The notes under the pieces are model-generated. The model was not told where the DNA came from. It did no database searches and saw nothing but the letters and a program-made list of their open reading frames with translations. Below, piece by piece: positions 32,816 to 42,678 of a stretch of DNA of 42,763 nucleotides. A program made the translations under genes and the position numbers. Source of the stretch: JBHENC01 sp051000345 (GTDB taxonomy: Bacteria; Acidobacteriota; Blastocatellia; Pyrinomonadales; Pyrinomonadaceae); assembly GCA_051000345.1 (NCBI GenBank), contig JBPCOJ010000138.1, positions 1 to 42,763 on the forward strand, given 5' to 3'. How positions within the stretch are numbered: position 1 is the first letter of the stretch; the number at the start of each line of letters is the position of its first letter.

Positions 32816-35004
32816 TTACTGTCCGATGCTGTCGCAAACCTGATCGGTGCGTGCCACAACGGAACTGAAGCGCAGTTGATATTCTGCACTGGTGATAAAC
32901 GCGCACACCATTCCGCGATAGTTGTTCGCCACTCTGTTATTCAACACATCGAGCCAGAATTGATAGCCCGCCGCATCCGGGTCACGCCTGAGATAACTGA
33001 AGTATTGCATCAACACAAACGCGTTGTTGTATTCGGCAGTCTTGAAGGCGCTTTCTTCCACCACCTGGCGCACCGCGCTGCCGCGTCCGCTCGTCTGCAA
33101 TGTACTCAAGTAGCTGTCGCGTCGGCTCGATAAATCTACTTTGTTTCCGGTCGTCGTTTTAACCGCCGCAATCAAGGTATCAACGAACTCTCCGGGCTAT
33201 AGGCTTAACGGATACCTCGCAATAAATTCGGGGCGCTGTACCCAGTTATTGGCAAAGGCTACCTTGCTCGTTTCGAGATTTGCGCCACCGATAACGCGGC
33301 CTCTGTCCTGCGTAAACTCTGCGTAGTTGGGCTGGCGCGCGAGGCTGCCTTTATAGAAGCGGTAAACGAAGGAGCCTGTGTCTTGAAACTCCTGCTCGAT
33401 GAAGAAGGCGGCGGAGACCGAGATGCGTTGAGAGTTAATGCACTTCTAGTCTGTCGCAGCGCATTTGGTAATCAAACTCGTCCAGTAATCGTAGCCGCCT
33501 GTGTCCGGTTCGCGGTTCAAGAAGTCTAAATACTGTTGCCGCACGAAGAAGCGCGCGTCGTCAATCGGGTTGGTGGTCGGCTGTGTAGTTGTGGTGTTGA
33601 CGATGGTCAAGACGGCTGTGGTTTGCGCGCTGTTCGTCGCTCCCGTCGGATTGGGATTGCTCAAGGTGAGATTGACCGTATGGTTGCCGTTGGCGTAGGC
33701 GTTGTCGGTCAATAGCACAGTGAAGGTCCTGGTCGTTTCTCCGGCGGCGAAGTTGAGCGTGCCGGTTGACGTGATGTAGTCGCGGCTTTGCGTGGCCGTT
33801 CCGTCCGATGTCGCAAAGTCAATTGAGACGGCGGACGACGTGTCGCCGGTGCGCGTGACGGTGATGGTCGCGGAGCCTGCGTCCTTTTGTGCAGAGTAAG
33901 CGGCGGCGCTAAATTGCAGGAGGGAGACGAAGGTGTTTGCTGCGAAACGACGCCGCGTGAGATTTCAAACCCCGTGCCTACCGATCCGATTAAATTGATT
34001 TTGCCGTCCGGTCGAAACAGAATATGTGCGGCTCCGAACGGGTTGTTTCTCTCGTAAGTCTGAATCGAAAGAGCGAGTCTGCCTTTCGGAAATTGATTGT
34101 CGCTATACGCAAACGAAACGTTGCCGAAGGATTGGTCTGGCGAGCCGTCCGCATTTAAGCGCACAACGCCGCTGCTGCTGACGCCTCGGTCAACGGCAAG
34201 AATTTTGCCGTCCGGCTGAATCGCTTTAACAATGAGACCGTTGAAGTCGCCGTTCTGGTAAGAATGGCGTCTGATGCCATTTGTGCCGAATGTTGAATCG
34301 AGCGACAAATCGCTTGTGTTCAAACGAACGAGCGTCTGGTCGTTTTGGTAATAACCGGAGACGAAAACTTTGCTGCCGTCTGTGCTGAAAAGCAAGCCCG
34401 TGGCGGCTTCTCTGGCGGCTTGGCTGGCGTTGTTGTCGAGTCGGCGTTTTGTTTCAAGCACGCCGTTCGCTGTCCAGCGTGTGACGAGAAAAACCGTGCC
34501 GGTGAAATAACTTTCAACTGTGCCGTCGTAACCGGCGGCGACGATGCGCCCGTCCGGTTGCACCAGCACTTTATTAAAACGAACCGAACCATAAGAATTC
34601 GGGTCTTGTCCGCCCGGCACATTCGGCCCGACGAGTCTGGTGATGCCGCCGCTGCCGAAAGAAGCGTCAACCGCGCCCGAAGCAGTGAATTTACGCAGCC
34701 AGAAATCGCCCGCGTCGCCTCTTAAAATTCTGCCGCCCGCGAGTATCGAGCCGTCCGGGTTCAAATCGCCCGTGAAAAGAGAAGAGCTACGCGTCGGGTT
34801 TGACGGAATCGTCGGGTCATTGTTTTGCGGCTCGACGTAATAGCCGTTCGGCGCGGCGAACGCGCGGTCGTAATCGCCGACAAAGGTGGCTTGCTGCTGG
34901 GCGAACGTTGTTGTAGCGTTCGCTAAGAGCGCCAGCACGAGAAACGACGCCACCACGACGCCCGCACACAAACTGTTTCTCATAAAGGTCTTTGTTCGTT
35001 TCAT
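32816..35004 (-). pseudogene. Secreted delta-60 repeat / Calx-beta / DUF4214 protein, broken by a frameshift and two TAG stops
   Basis: The signal peptide begins at ATG 35004 (MKRTKTFMRN, hydrophobic core, TFAQQ). Delta-60 repeats follow (GDLNPDGSILAGGRIL, KVLVQPDGRIVAAGYD, IQPDGKILAVDR, ILFRPDGKINLIGS). The frame shifts around 33,935-33,960 and the next frame gives a Calx-beta-like domain (LQFSAAAYSAQKDAGSATIT, TSDGTATQSRDY) and DUF4214 (ARFFVRQQYLDFLNREPDTG). In-frame TAG codons lie at 33446-33448 and 33197-33199, with good DUF4214 sequence before, between and after them, to the TAA at 32816-32818. One added base restores 729 codons apart from the stops. Such proteins are probably exposed at the cell surface. 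It is most likely decayed. Confidence 0.8.
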
Positions 35005-35278
35005 GGCTTTCATCATCTCCTTGAATATCAGTGGCAACGTTTCTGCATAAATTTGTGACGACAACTTTCCGGTTTGCACCCAAACGGGAATCTTGCGGTG
35101 TCTGGGTGGCAAAACTCAGGCGTTGCACGTCGTCTGCCACCCTTGTCCGCGCACCACAAAAATGTTCCTCACATAACTAGAGCGGAAAACGCGCTCGAAA
35201 ACTCCCACGCTCGAATAAAATTTTTTGCAATGTCCTTTTTCGAGAGTAGAATCCGCTTTCTATGGGAGACAGCGGTAA
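35005..35278. promoter_or_regulatory. Divergent intergenic region between the delta-60 gene and the ECF sigma gene
   Basis: About 274 bases hold the start signals of both genes: AGGAG near 35,016-35,020 for the leftward gene (close to ATG 35013 and ATG 35004) and GGGAGA before the sigma start at 35279. I cannot identify a reliable promoter. Confidence 0.4.
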
Positions 35279-35870
35279 ATGAATACCTCGCCGCATGAAG
35301 TCACAGCGCTTCTTTTGCGTTGGAGCGACGGCGACAGGGAAGCGCCCGCGCTTGATGCCGCTCGTTTACGATGAACTGAGGAGATTGGCGCGCGATTATT
35401 TGCGGCGCGAACGCGTCGATCACACTTTGCAGCCGACGGCGCTCGTCAACGAAGCGTATTTGCGTATCGTTGACCAGACGCAGGTGAGTTGGCAGAACCG
35501 CGCGCAGTTTTTCGGCCTTGCCGCACAGTTGATGCGCCACATTCTCGTTGACCATGCACGCGCGCACGCCGCACAGAAACGCAGCGGTCTCACGCAGCGG
35601 CTATCGCTCGATGAAGCGCGTGTGGCAATCGAAGAACGCGCGGCGGAGTTGGTCGCGCTCGACGAAGCGTTAAAGAATCTCGCGGCGTTTGACGAGCGCA
35701 AAAGCCGTGTTGTGGAGATGCGCTTCTTCGGCGGCTTGAGCGTTGAGGAAACTGCCGCCGCGCTCGATGTTTCGGACAAAACAGTGGTGCGTGATTGGAG
35801 CATCGCCAAGATGTGGCTGCACCGCGAACTGCGCGGCGATGATGAAAAAGATGAAAAGGATGAGAGTTGA
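35279..35870 (+). pseudogene. ECF sigma factor (Acidobacteriota/Planctomycete type), frameshifted near the N-terminus
   Basis: ATG 35279 follows GGGAGA and gives MNTSPHEVTALLLRWSDGDREA, the expected start of the TIGR02999-type sigma family. This frame goes off around 35,330-35,350, and the rest continues in the +1 frame: LMPLVYDELRRLARDYLRRER, LQPTALVNEAYLRI, then region 4 FGGLSVEETAAALDVSDKTVVRDW. Skipping one base gives a 196-residue protein. An in-frame ATG at 35295 lies inside the wrong frame upstream of the shift. It could be a sequencing error or real decay. A Ser/Thr kinase gene follows at 35874, the usual partner of this sigma type. Confidence 0.75.
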
Positions 35871-35873
35871 ACG

Positions 35874-38581
35874 ATGAACACGGAGCGTTGGCGGCAGATT
35901 GAAAATATACTGTTCGCAACGCTCGACTGCGAACACGCGAAGCGCGCCGCAGTGCTTGAGCGCAGTTGCGCGTGCGACGATGATTTGCGCCGCGAAGTCG
36001 AATCCCTGCTCGCTCATCATGCGCCTTCGGAAACCTACATTGAAACTCCCGCCTTTTTGTTCGCCGCCGGAATGCTTACCGAAGATGAAGTTGCGGACGA
36101 TGAATGGCAATCGAAGAATCGTCAATTCGGCACATATAAAATCATACGCGTAAAATCATACGCGAAATCGGGCGCGGCGGGATGGGCGCGGTTTTCCTTG
36201 CCGAACGCACGGACGGTGAATTTCAGCAAAATGTCGCGCTCAAAATCATCCGGCACGGCTTCGCAGACGTTGAACTCGCGCGTCGTTTTCGGCAGGAACG
36301 CCAAATCCTCGCTTCCTTAAATCATCCGAACATCGCGCGGCTTTTGGACGGCGGCGTGAGCGCGGACGGCGAGCCGTTTCTGGCGATGGAATACGTCGAA
36401 GGATTGCGCATAGACGAGTATTGCGCCGAACACAATCTTTCGATTGATGAGCGGCTGAAACTTTTCCTCGCGGTTTGTCAGGGCGTCCCTTACGCGCATC
36501 AACATTTAGTTGTCCACCGCGACCTCAAGCCTTCAAACATCCTTGTTACTTCAATGGGCGCGCCGAAACTGCTCGACTTCGGAATTGCTAAATTGCTCGA
36601 TGCAGAACAAGGCGGCGAACACACGCTCACCAATTTTCGCGCCTTTACGCCCGACTACGCCGCGCCCGAACAAGTGCGCGGCGAGCGAGTTACGACCGCC
36701 AGCGACGTTTACAGCCTCGGCGTGTTGCTACATGATTTATTGCATGGCGCGCGGCATTCAGCGAACGTGCCGTTCGTGTCCGGCAATTGGATGTCGGAAA
36801 GGTTGGAAGGAAAAACGATTGCCACGAATCTGCCGACGAACAGAGCGAACAAAAAGCCGGAATCGAAAAACAGCAATCAAAAATTCATCGGCCTCGAATT
36901 GAAAAATATCATTGCGATGGCGAAGCGCGAAGAACCCGCGCGCCGCTATGCTTCGGTTACGCAATTCGCCGAAGACGTGCAAAGGTATCTCGACGGCCTG
37001 CCCGTTCGCGCGCAGAAGGATACTTTCACTTACCGCGCCGAAAAGTTTTTCCAACGCAACAAAATCGGTGTCGCCGCGAGCGTCCTCGTCGCTCTTTCGC
37101 TTGTCACAGGCTTCACTGTTACCGTTTGGCAAGCGGGCGTCGCACGCACAGAGCGTGACCGCGCCGAGCGTCGTTTTACGGACGTGCGACACCTTGCCAA
37201 CGTATTGCTATTCGACATCGCGCCGAAAATCGAGCGCCTCGAAGGTTCGACCGAAGCGCGACAGACGCTCGTCAATCAATCTTTGAAATATCTCAACAGC
37301 CTCGCGCAGGAGTCCGGCGGCGATGCGGCATTGCAAAGCGAATTGGCTTCGGCTTACGAAAAAATCGGCGAACTGCAAGGCGCGCCCCGCAAACCGAATT
37401 TGAGCGATTACACGGGAGCGATTGCGAGTTATCAAAAAGCCGTCGCCGTGCGGCAAAAGCTGCTCGAACAGAATCCGCAAGATTACGACAACCGGAAAGC
37501 TCTGGCGATGAACTTCAGCGCCTTGAGCTATATACATTGGTGGATGGGCGATTTGCGCGGCGCGCTCGAAGATTCCGAAAAAGCGCTGGCGATTTACGAA
37601 CAATTGCCTGCCGCGCAACCTTCTTCGTTTGAGCTTCTTCTGGCGACGGGCGAAGCGCAGATTGATCTCGCCAACACATATTACTTGAACGACCAACTTG
37701 CTAAAGTTTATCCGCCGTTGCAAAAAGCAATCGCAACCCTTGAACCGCTCAAAGAACAAAATCCGAATGACGCGGAAATCCAAAGGCTGCTCGGCAGAGC
37801 TTACACAGTCCTCGGTATATCGCTTTCATGGGACGGCAAACAAATTGAAGGCGAAGCGGAAATGGCGAAAGCGACATCGATTAACGAATCGCTTGTGCAA
37901 AGAAATCCACACGACAACATCTTCAAACAAAGTCTTCTGCGTACCTATCTGCAAAGTTCGCAGCTTTATGAAGAAGTAAACGATTCGCTGTCATTTGAAA
38001 TTTTGCTCAAAGCCTTGAAAGTCGCCGAAGATGTCGCCCAAAGCGATGCCTTGAATTCGCAAGCGCGGCAGGATTTAGCTAAAATCGACACGCAACTCGG
38101 TGTAATTTGCGGCAGGCTCAAGAAAAACGATGAAGCTGTTTCTTATCTTAAAAAATCGCTCGTGATGTTGACGGAGTTAGAAAGCAGTGAGCCGCAGAAC
38201 TTTACTTACAAAGGCGACATCAGCAGAGCTTTAACTTATCTCGGGTTGGCATATTATCAACAACGAAATTATGCCGACGCGCTGGCAAATTACGAAAAAG
38301 CCGTCAGTGTCTTAGAAAATTTTGCGCGCAATGATTCGGCAAACATGTTTCCGCGCCGTAAACTCGCGGCTGTTTATCGCTACATCGGCGATACGCACCG
38401 CGACCTTCTTGCCCAAACTGCAAACGAACAAAACCGCCAAACGCACCGTGATGCGGCAAAGGAAAATTACGTGCGCGCCTTAAACATCTTCCTGCAAATG
38501 CAATCCCAAAACTCGCTCACCGAATATGACCGCAAATACTTACAGGCAGCACAGGCCGCCGTGCAGAAGTACGAACGATAG
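35874..38581 (+). pseudogene. Ser/Thr protein kinase with TPR repeats, broken by an exact 14-bp tandem duplication
   Basis: The gene starts MNTERWRQIENILFATLDCE with REVESLLAHH, as in kinases paired with ECF sigma factors. The first frame reaches GTYKIIR, after which TAAAATCATACGCG is repeated exactly (36137-36150 and 36151-36164). Removing one copy restores GTYKIIREIGRGGMGAVFLAER, the glycine-rich loop, and a frame of 897 residues. The kinase has ALKII, VVHRDLKPSN and LLDFGIAKL. A membrane helix (IGVAASVLVALSLVTGFTVTVW) then leads to TPR-like repeats, for example YQKAVAVRQKLLEQNP and ALEDSEKALAIYEQL. As sequenced, translation cannot reach the kinase core. A downstream start at 36182 lacks the loop. 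Confidence 0.85.
36137..36164 (+). repeat. Exact 14-bp tandem duplication in the kinase gene
   Basis: TAAAATCATACGCG is present twice with no spacer. The unit length is not a multiple of three, so it shifts the frame. Deleting one copy restores the normal kinase reading frame exactly. Confidence 0.9.
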
Positions 38582-38990
38582 TTAAGCATTCCCGCGCGGG
38601 CAAATTGTGAAGATGACGCGCGGCAATCAAACGCAATCCTGCGCCAACGCTTGATTGCTGCCGATTTTTCTTTCGCCAAAAGGCGCAACCGAACGTCTTT
38701 AGAGCGCATCTTTATATACTGTGAAGAGAGCGGTTTTAGTGGAAAAACTCACCGTTTCGCCGTCTTTAAGTTACGTGAAGTGTTTGACACACCTTAAAAT
38801 CGTGTGTTAGTTTTGACGTTGGCGTGCGTGCTTAATTCATTCTTTTGTGCTTATAATGCGCGCCGCCAAGTTCAACGCAATCATAGTATTATAAGTTTTG
38901 TGGATACCGTTCGCGCGATCTTCCCCTCGAATGAAAAATCGCCGTCGTGGATTCGCTCTAGCCTTCTCAATTAAGGAGAACGACGACATA
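38582..38990. other. Intergenic region ahead of the lytic transglycosylase gene
   Basis: About 409 bases. Near the left end (38621-38668) an imperfect hairpin CGGCAATCAA / TTGATTGCTGCCG followed by GATTTTTC is a possible kinase-gene terminator. At 38852-38857 lies TATAAT, with no good -35 at the normal distance. TTGACG (38813-38818) is too far upstream. The palindrome ACACACCTTAAAATCGTGTGT (21 bases, split as ACACAC-CTTAAAATC-GTGTGT) lies just before it and could be an operator. Confidence 0.4.
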
Positions 38991-40769
38991 ATGACAACGA
39001 GCCTCCCCCGATTTATCGCTTGTGCCGCAATCGTCGCGGCGTTTATTATTCCCGCTGCCAGCCTTCAAGCGCAGATTCCCGCCGGTTCGAGCGCGCGCAG
39101 CATTCCTTCGGAAGTCGAAAAATCCGAAGGCCGCGTCGTCGAAGTTATCAATCGTTCGGAAGACCATTACAAACGCGGCAAACTCAATTTAGATGACAAC
39201 AAGCTGGATCAGGCGCGAGACGAATTCGATAAAGCCGTTGATACAGTCCTCGAATCCGGCATGGACGTGCGCACCAGCCAGCGCCTACAAACTTTTTATC
39301 TCGAACTCGTCGAACGCATCTACCGCGAAGAAGTTCCCGTGCAAGCCCTGACCGCCACGACCGTCGTTGCGCAGAACACGCAGGCAGACACGCAGACACC
39401 GCAAAGCGCCGACGCTGGCGGTGCGACGGTTGCGACAGCGCGCGCGCAAACGACTGCGCCGCGCCAGATCGGTTTCCGCGAGCAAAAATTCGAGCCGTCG
39501 CCGCTCGACGATTTGAGCAAGCTGACGCTTACGCCCGAAGAGCAAAATGTTTCGCCGCAGGATACAGCCGCCCTCGAAGTTGCCAAAAACAGCATCGACT
39601 TCGGTTTCAACGTCAATCCGCTGATTCAACAGTTCATTAATTATTATCAGGGACGCGGGCGTTCCACGATGGAGACGGGCTTGCGCCGTTCGGGACGTTA
39701 CATGTCAAAGGCGCGCGAGATTTTCCGTCAGGAAGGCGTGCCTGAAGACATCGTCTGGCTCGCGCAAATCGAAAGTGCTTGGCGTCCGGCTGCATATTCG
39801 TCTGCGGCTGCTTCCGGTCTGTGGCAATTTATCCCTGGCACGGGCGCGCGCTTCGGCCTTCGTCAAACCGCTTGGATCGACGAACGCAACAGCTTCGAGC
39901 AAGCGACGCACGCCTCCGCGCGTTATTTGAAGTTTCTCTCGAATCGTTACAACGGAAATTGGGAGCTTGCCATCGGCGCTTACAACACCGGCGAAGGCAA
40001 CATTGACCGCGCTATTTCCCGCGCCGGTACTGCTAATTTCTGGAGCACCTATCCGTACATCGCGCAGGAAACCCGCAATTACGTGCCGAACATTCTGGCG
40101 ACGATTTTGATTGCGAAGAATCCTGAAAAATACGGCTTCCACAATGTTCGCCCGGAACCCTCGCTCGCTTATGACCGCGTGCAAGTGCCAACGGCGACGA
40201 GCCTGCAACTCATTGCGGACGCTTGCGATACGAGCGTCGATTATCTGCGCAGCATCAACCCGGAACTGCGCCGTGATCTAACGCCGCGCGGCGAAAGCTA
40301 TATTGTGCGCGTGCCAGCAGGCCGCGCCAAACAATTTGCTGCCTTGCTTAAACGCATTCCCGGCAACGCGCGCGAAACAGCGCGCATTATTTCAGTTGCG
40401 CCCGGCGAAGATTTACAGTCGTTCGCCTCGCGCACCGGAACCAACCTTGCGCAACTGCAAATGATGAACGGCGGCGTTGACATCAAAACCTCGGGCAAAC
40501 TCGTTGTGCCGAATAACTTCACGCGCAACGTCGCGCTTGTTCGCGCACGCCCCGCCGCGCAAACTGCGCCTGCTACAACGCGCAGCCTGATTTCGGTTCG
40601 CGCGATGCGTGGCGATACGCTTGCCAAACTCGCCGCGCGCTTTAACGCTTCGGCTGACGAAGTCGCGCGCTTGAACGGCATTGCGCCGGACGCCTTGCTA
40701 CAACCCGGTCAGCAGATTCAAGTGCCGTCTGCCGCGCCCGCGCCTGTTGCGCCGCGTCGTCGTCGTTAA
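38991..40769 (+). CDS. Membrane-bound lytic transglycosylase with LysM domains (MltD-like)
   Basis: The 592-residue periplasmic peptidoglycan-cleaving enzyme starts at ATG 38991 with AAGGAG 12 bases upstream. A start at 38898 adds a leader unlike a signal peptide. The signal peptide ends in ASLQAQ. A TPR-like helical region precedes the SLT domain (about 215-390): catalytic Glu261 in LAQIESAWRP, then SAAASGLWQFIPGTGARFGL and NWELAIGAYNTGEGNIDRA. Two to three LysM-like peptidoglycan-binding segments follow (VPTATSLQLIADACDTSVDY, ISVAPGEDLQSFASRTGTNL and ISVRAMRGDTLAKLAARFNA). It ends in PRRRR. It cleaves glycan strands to anhydro-muropeptides. Confidence 0.92.
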   Translation: MTTSLPRFIACAAIVAAFIIPAASLQAQIPAGSSARSIPSEVEKSEGRVVEVINRSEDHYKRGKLNLDDNKLDQARDEFDKAVDTVLESGMDVRTSQRLQTFYLELVERIYREEVPVQALTATTVVAQNTQADTQTPQSADAGGATVATARAQTTAPRQIGFREQKFEPSPLDDLSKLTLTPEEQNVSPQDTAALEVAKNSIDFGFNVNPLIQQFINYYQGRGRSTMETGLRRSGRYMSKAREIFRQEGVPEDIVWLAQIESAWRPAAYSSAAASGLWQFIPGTGARFGLRQTAWIDERNSFEQATHASARYLKFLSNRYNGNWELAIGAYNTGEGNIDRAISRAGTANFWSTYPYIAQETRNYVPNILATILIAKNPEKYGFHNVRPEPSLAYDRVQVPTATSLQLIADACDTSVDYLRSINPELRRDLTPRGESYIVRVPAGRAKQFAALLKRIPGNARETARIISVAPGEDLQSFASRTGTNLAQLQMMNGGVDIKTSGKLVVPNNFTRNVALVRARPAAQTAPATTRSLISVRAMRGDTLAKLAARFNASADEVARLNGIAPDALLQPGQQIQVPSAAPAPVAPRRRR

Positions 40770-40855
40770 GAGTCGCTGCTGTGAAATAAAGATAACGCGT
40801 CCTACACCTCGCAAGCCGCGTGAAAGCAGCCACCTAAATCGCCGCGAAACAGTGG

Positions 40856-40892
40856 AGCGCGCTTTCAATAATAAGTTGGAAGCGCGCTTTTT
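40856..40892 (+). terminator. Terminator of the lytic transglycosylase gene
   Basis: Stem AGCGCGCTTTC (40856-40866) with GGAAGCGCGCT (40878-40888, one G-T-like mismatch at the loop end), followed by TTTTCTTT. It lies 87 bases past the stop. Confidence 0.8.
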
Positions 40893-40994
40893 CTTTACGG
40901 TAAACTTTTTCTTTTTCGTAAATTTGACAACTACAATGCTGCGGCAGAACTGTTTGCTAATCGCCGCACTTCCCACAAAGGGAGCGTCTTCACC

Positions 40995-42572
40995 ATGCTC
41001 TTTCGCACACAGTCCGCCGCCGTTTACGGCATCGACGCAGACCTCATTGATATAGAAGTAGATCTCTCGCCCGCGCGCAATGAAGCAGATTCGCAAGCCT
41101 CCGTCGTCATCGTCGGATTGCCGGATGCCGCCGTCAGAGAATCACGCGAACGCATACGCGCCGCGATTACTAACTGCTCGTTCTTTTTTCCGTTCAATAA
41201 AACGACGATCAATCTCGCACCCGCCGACGTGCGCAAGGAAGGCGCGAGTTTCGATTTGCCGATTGCGCTCGGAATCCTCGGCGCGAACGGCGATCTGGGC
41301 GACGCGGAAAACTTGACGGACATGCTCGTTATCGGCGAGCTTTCGCTGGACGGGCGCGTGCGTCCCGTGAAGGGAGCGTTGCCGATTGCGATTCGCGCGC
41401 GCGATGCGAAAATAAAAATCCTGCTGATGCCCGAAGAAAATGCCGGAGAAGCCGCAGTCGTCGCGGGCGTTGACGTTTATCCAATCGCAGATTTACGCGC
41501 GGCAGTCGAACTCGTCGCAGCGCTTCGCAACCCGAACGCCTCAACGCAGCCCGTCCCGCTTCGCGTCGATCCGTCCGACCTTCTCGCAACGCCAGACCAC
41601 TACGGCGTCGATTTCCGCGAAGTGCGCGGGCAACTTTCAGCCAAGCGCGCGCTTGAAGTCGCAAGCGCCGGATCGCACAACATCCTGTTAATCGGCCCGC
41701 CCGGTTCCGGCAAGACTATGCTCGCCAAACGCTTGCCGACGATTCTGCCGCCGCTCGAATTCGAGGCCGCGCTGGAACTCACGAAAATACATTCCGTCGC
41801 GGGCTTAACGGGGCGCGCTGGCCTTGTGCGCGAGCGCCCGTTCCGCTCGCCGCATCACACGATCAGCGACGCGGGGCTTATCGGCGGCGGCGCGACTCCG
41901 CGTCCCGGTGAAGTCTCTCTGGCGCATCACGGCGTGCTCTTTCTGGACGAATTGCCGGAGTTTGATCGAAGCGTGCTCGAAGTTTTGCGGCAGCCGCTCG
42001 AAGATCAAAAGGTCACGATCAGCCGCGCCGCGATGTCGCTCACGTTCCCGGCCTCTTTTATGTTGGCCGCCGCGATGAATCCTTGCCCGTGCGGTTTCTG
42101 GAATGACCCGACGCGCGAATGCCGCTGCACGCCGCTGCAAATACAGCGTTACGTCGGGCGCATCTCCGGCCCTTTGCTCGACCGCATAGACATACACATC
42201 GACGTGCCTGCCGTCCGCTTCAAGGAATTGACGGGCAACGCTCCCGCGTCCGATGGCGAAAGTTCCGATAACATACGTGAGCGGGTTATCCGCGCCAGAG
42301 ACCGCCAGCGCGAGCGTTTCGAGGGCGAAGGGATTTTCTCGAACGCCGCGATGTCGCCCAGACTCATTCGCCGCTTTTGCCGCATCGACACGGAAGGCGA
42401 ACAACTGCTCGAACGCGCGATGACGCGTCTGGGCTTGTCAGCGAGAGCGTATGACAGGATACTAAAGGTGAGCCGGACAATCGCGGACATCGAAGGCGAA
42501 ACGGATGTGCGTGCCGCGCACGTCGCGGAAGCCGTCGGTTATCGCTCGCTTGATCGCACCTATTGGACTTGA
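40995..42572 (+). CDS. YifB/ComM-family Mg-chelatase-like AAA+ ATPase
   Basis: The 525-residue protein begins MLFRTQSAAVYGIDADLIDIEVDLSP. A GGGAG lies 12 bases upstream. A Lon-like fold (about 20-190, VVIVGLPDAAVRESRERIRAA, ALGILGANGDL) precedes an AAA+ Mg-chelatase module with Walker A IGPPGSGKTMLAKRLP (from 234) and Walker B VLFLDELPEF. Four cysteines in CPCGFWNDPTRECRC are the conserved zinc-like insert. It ends in the C-terminal YifB domain (DIEGETDVRAAHVAEAVGYRSLDR). ComM homologues drive branch migration during integration of transforming DNA. Other bacteria use YifB in unknown ways. Cytoplasmic. Confidence 0.93.
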   Translation: MLFRTQSAAVYGIDADLIDIEVDLSPARNEADSQASVVIVGLPDAAVRESRERIRAAITNCSFFFPFNKTTINLAPADVRKEGASFDLPIALGILGANGDLGDAENLTDMLVIGELSLDGRVRPVKGALPIAIRARDAKIKILLMPEENAGEAAVVAGVDVYPIADLRAAVELVAALRNPNASTQPVPLRVDPSDLLATPDHYGVDFREVRGQLSAKRALEVASAGSHNILLIGPPGSGKTMLAKRLPTILPPLEFEAALELTKIHSVAGLTGRAGLVRERPFRSPHHTISDAGLIGGGATPRPGEVSLAHHGVLFLDELPEFDRSVLEVLRQPLEDQKVTISRAAMSLTFPASFMLAAAMNPCPCGFWNDPTRECRCTPLQIQRYVGRISGPLLDRIDIHIDVPAVRFKELTGNAPASDGESSDNIRERVIRARDRQRERFEGEGIFSNAAMSPRLIRRFCRIDTEGEQLLERAMTRLGLSARAYDRILKVSRTIADIEGETDVRAAHVAEAVGYRSLDRTYWT

Positions 42573-42678
42573 GCTTTTCGCCTTCAGGAAGCGAGCGACG
42601 CACGAAAGCGTTTGCACGGCGCACGAAAAAGATCAACTTATACCGAAACCATGTAGGTAGGTATGTTAAAATGCAAAG
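42573..42678. other. Short intergenic region at the right edge
   Basis: The tandem-like TAGGTAGGTATGTTAAAAT lies 19 bases before the start of the edge gene. No supported promoter or repeat boundary is visible. Confidence 0.3.

Noticed and set aside
33197..33448. Stop-codon reassignment of TAG
   Set aside because: TAG ends intact genes at 3593-3595 and 23534-23536 and the gene also has a frameshift, so decay explains it better.
36182..36320. Internal ATG at 36182 as the real kinase start
   Set aside because: It cuts off the glycine-rich loop (GRGGMG), and the upstream frame carries a clear family N-terminus.
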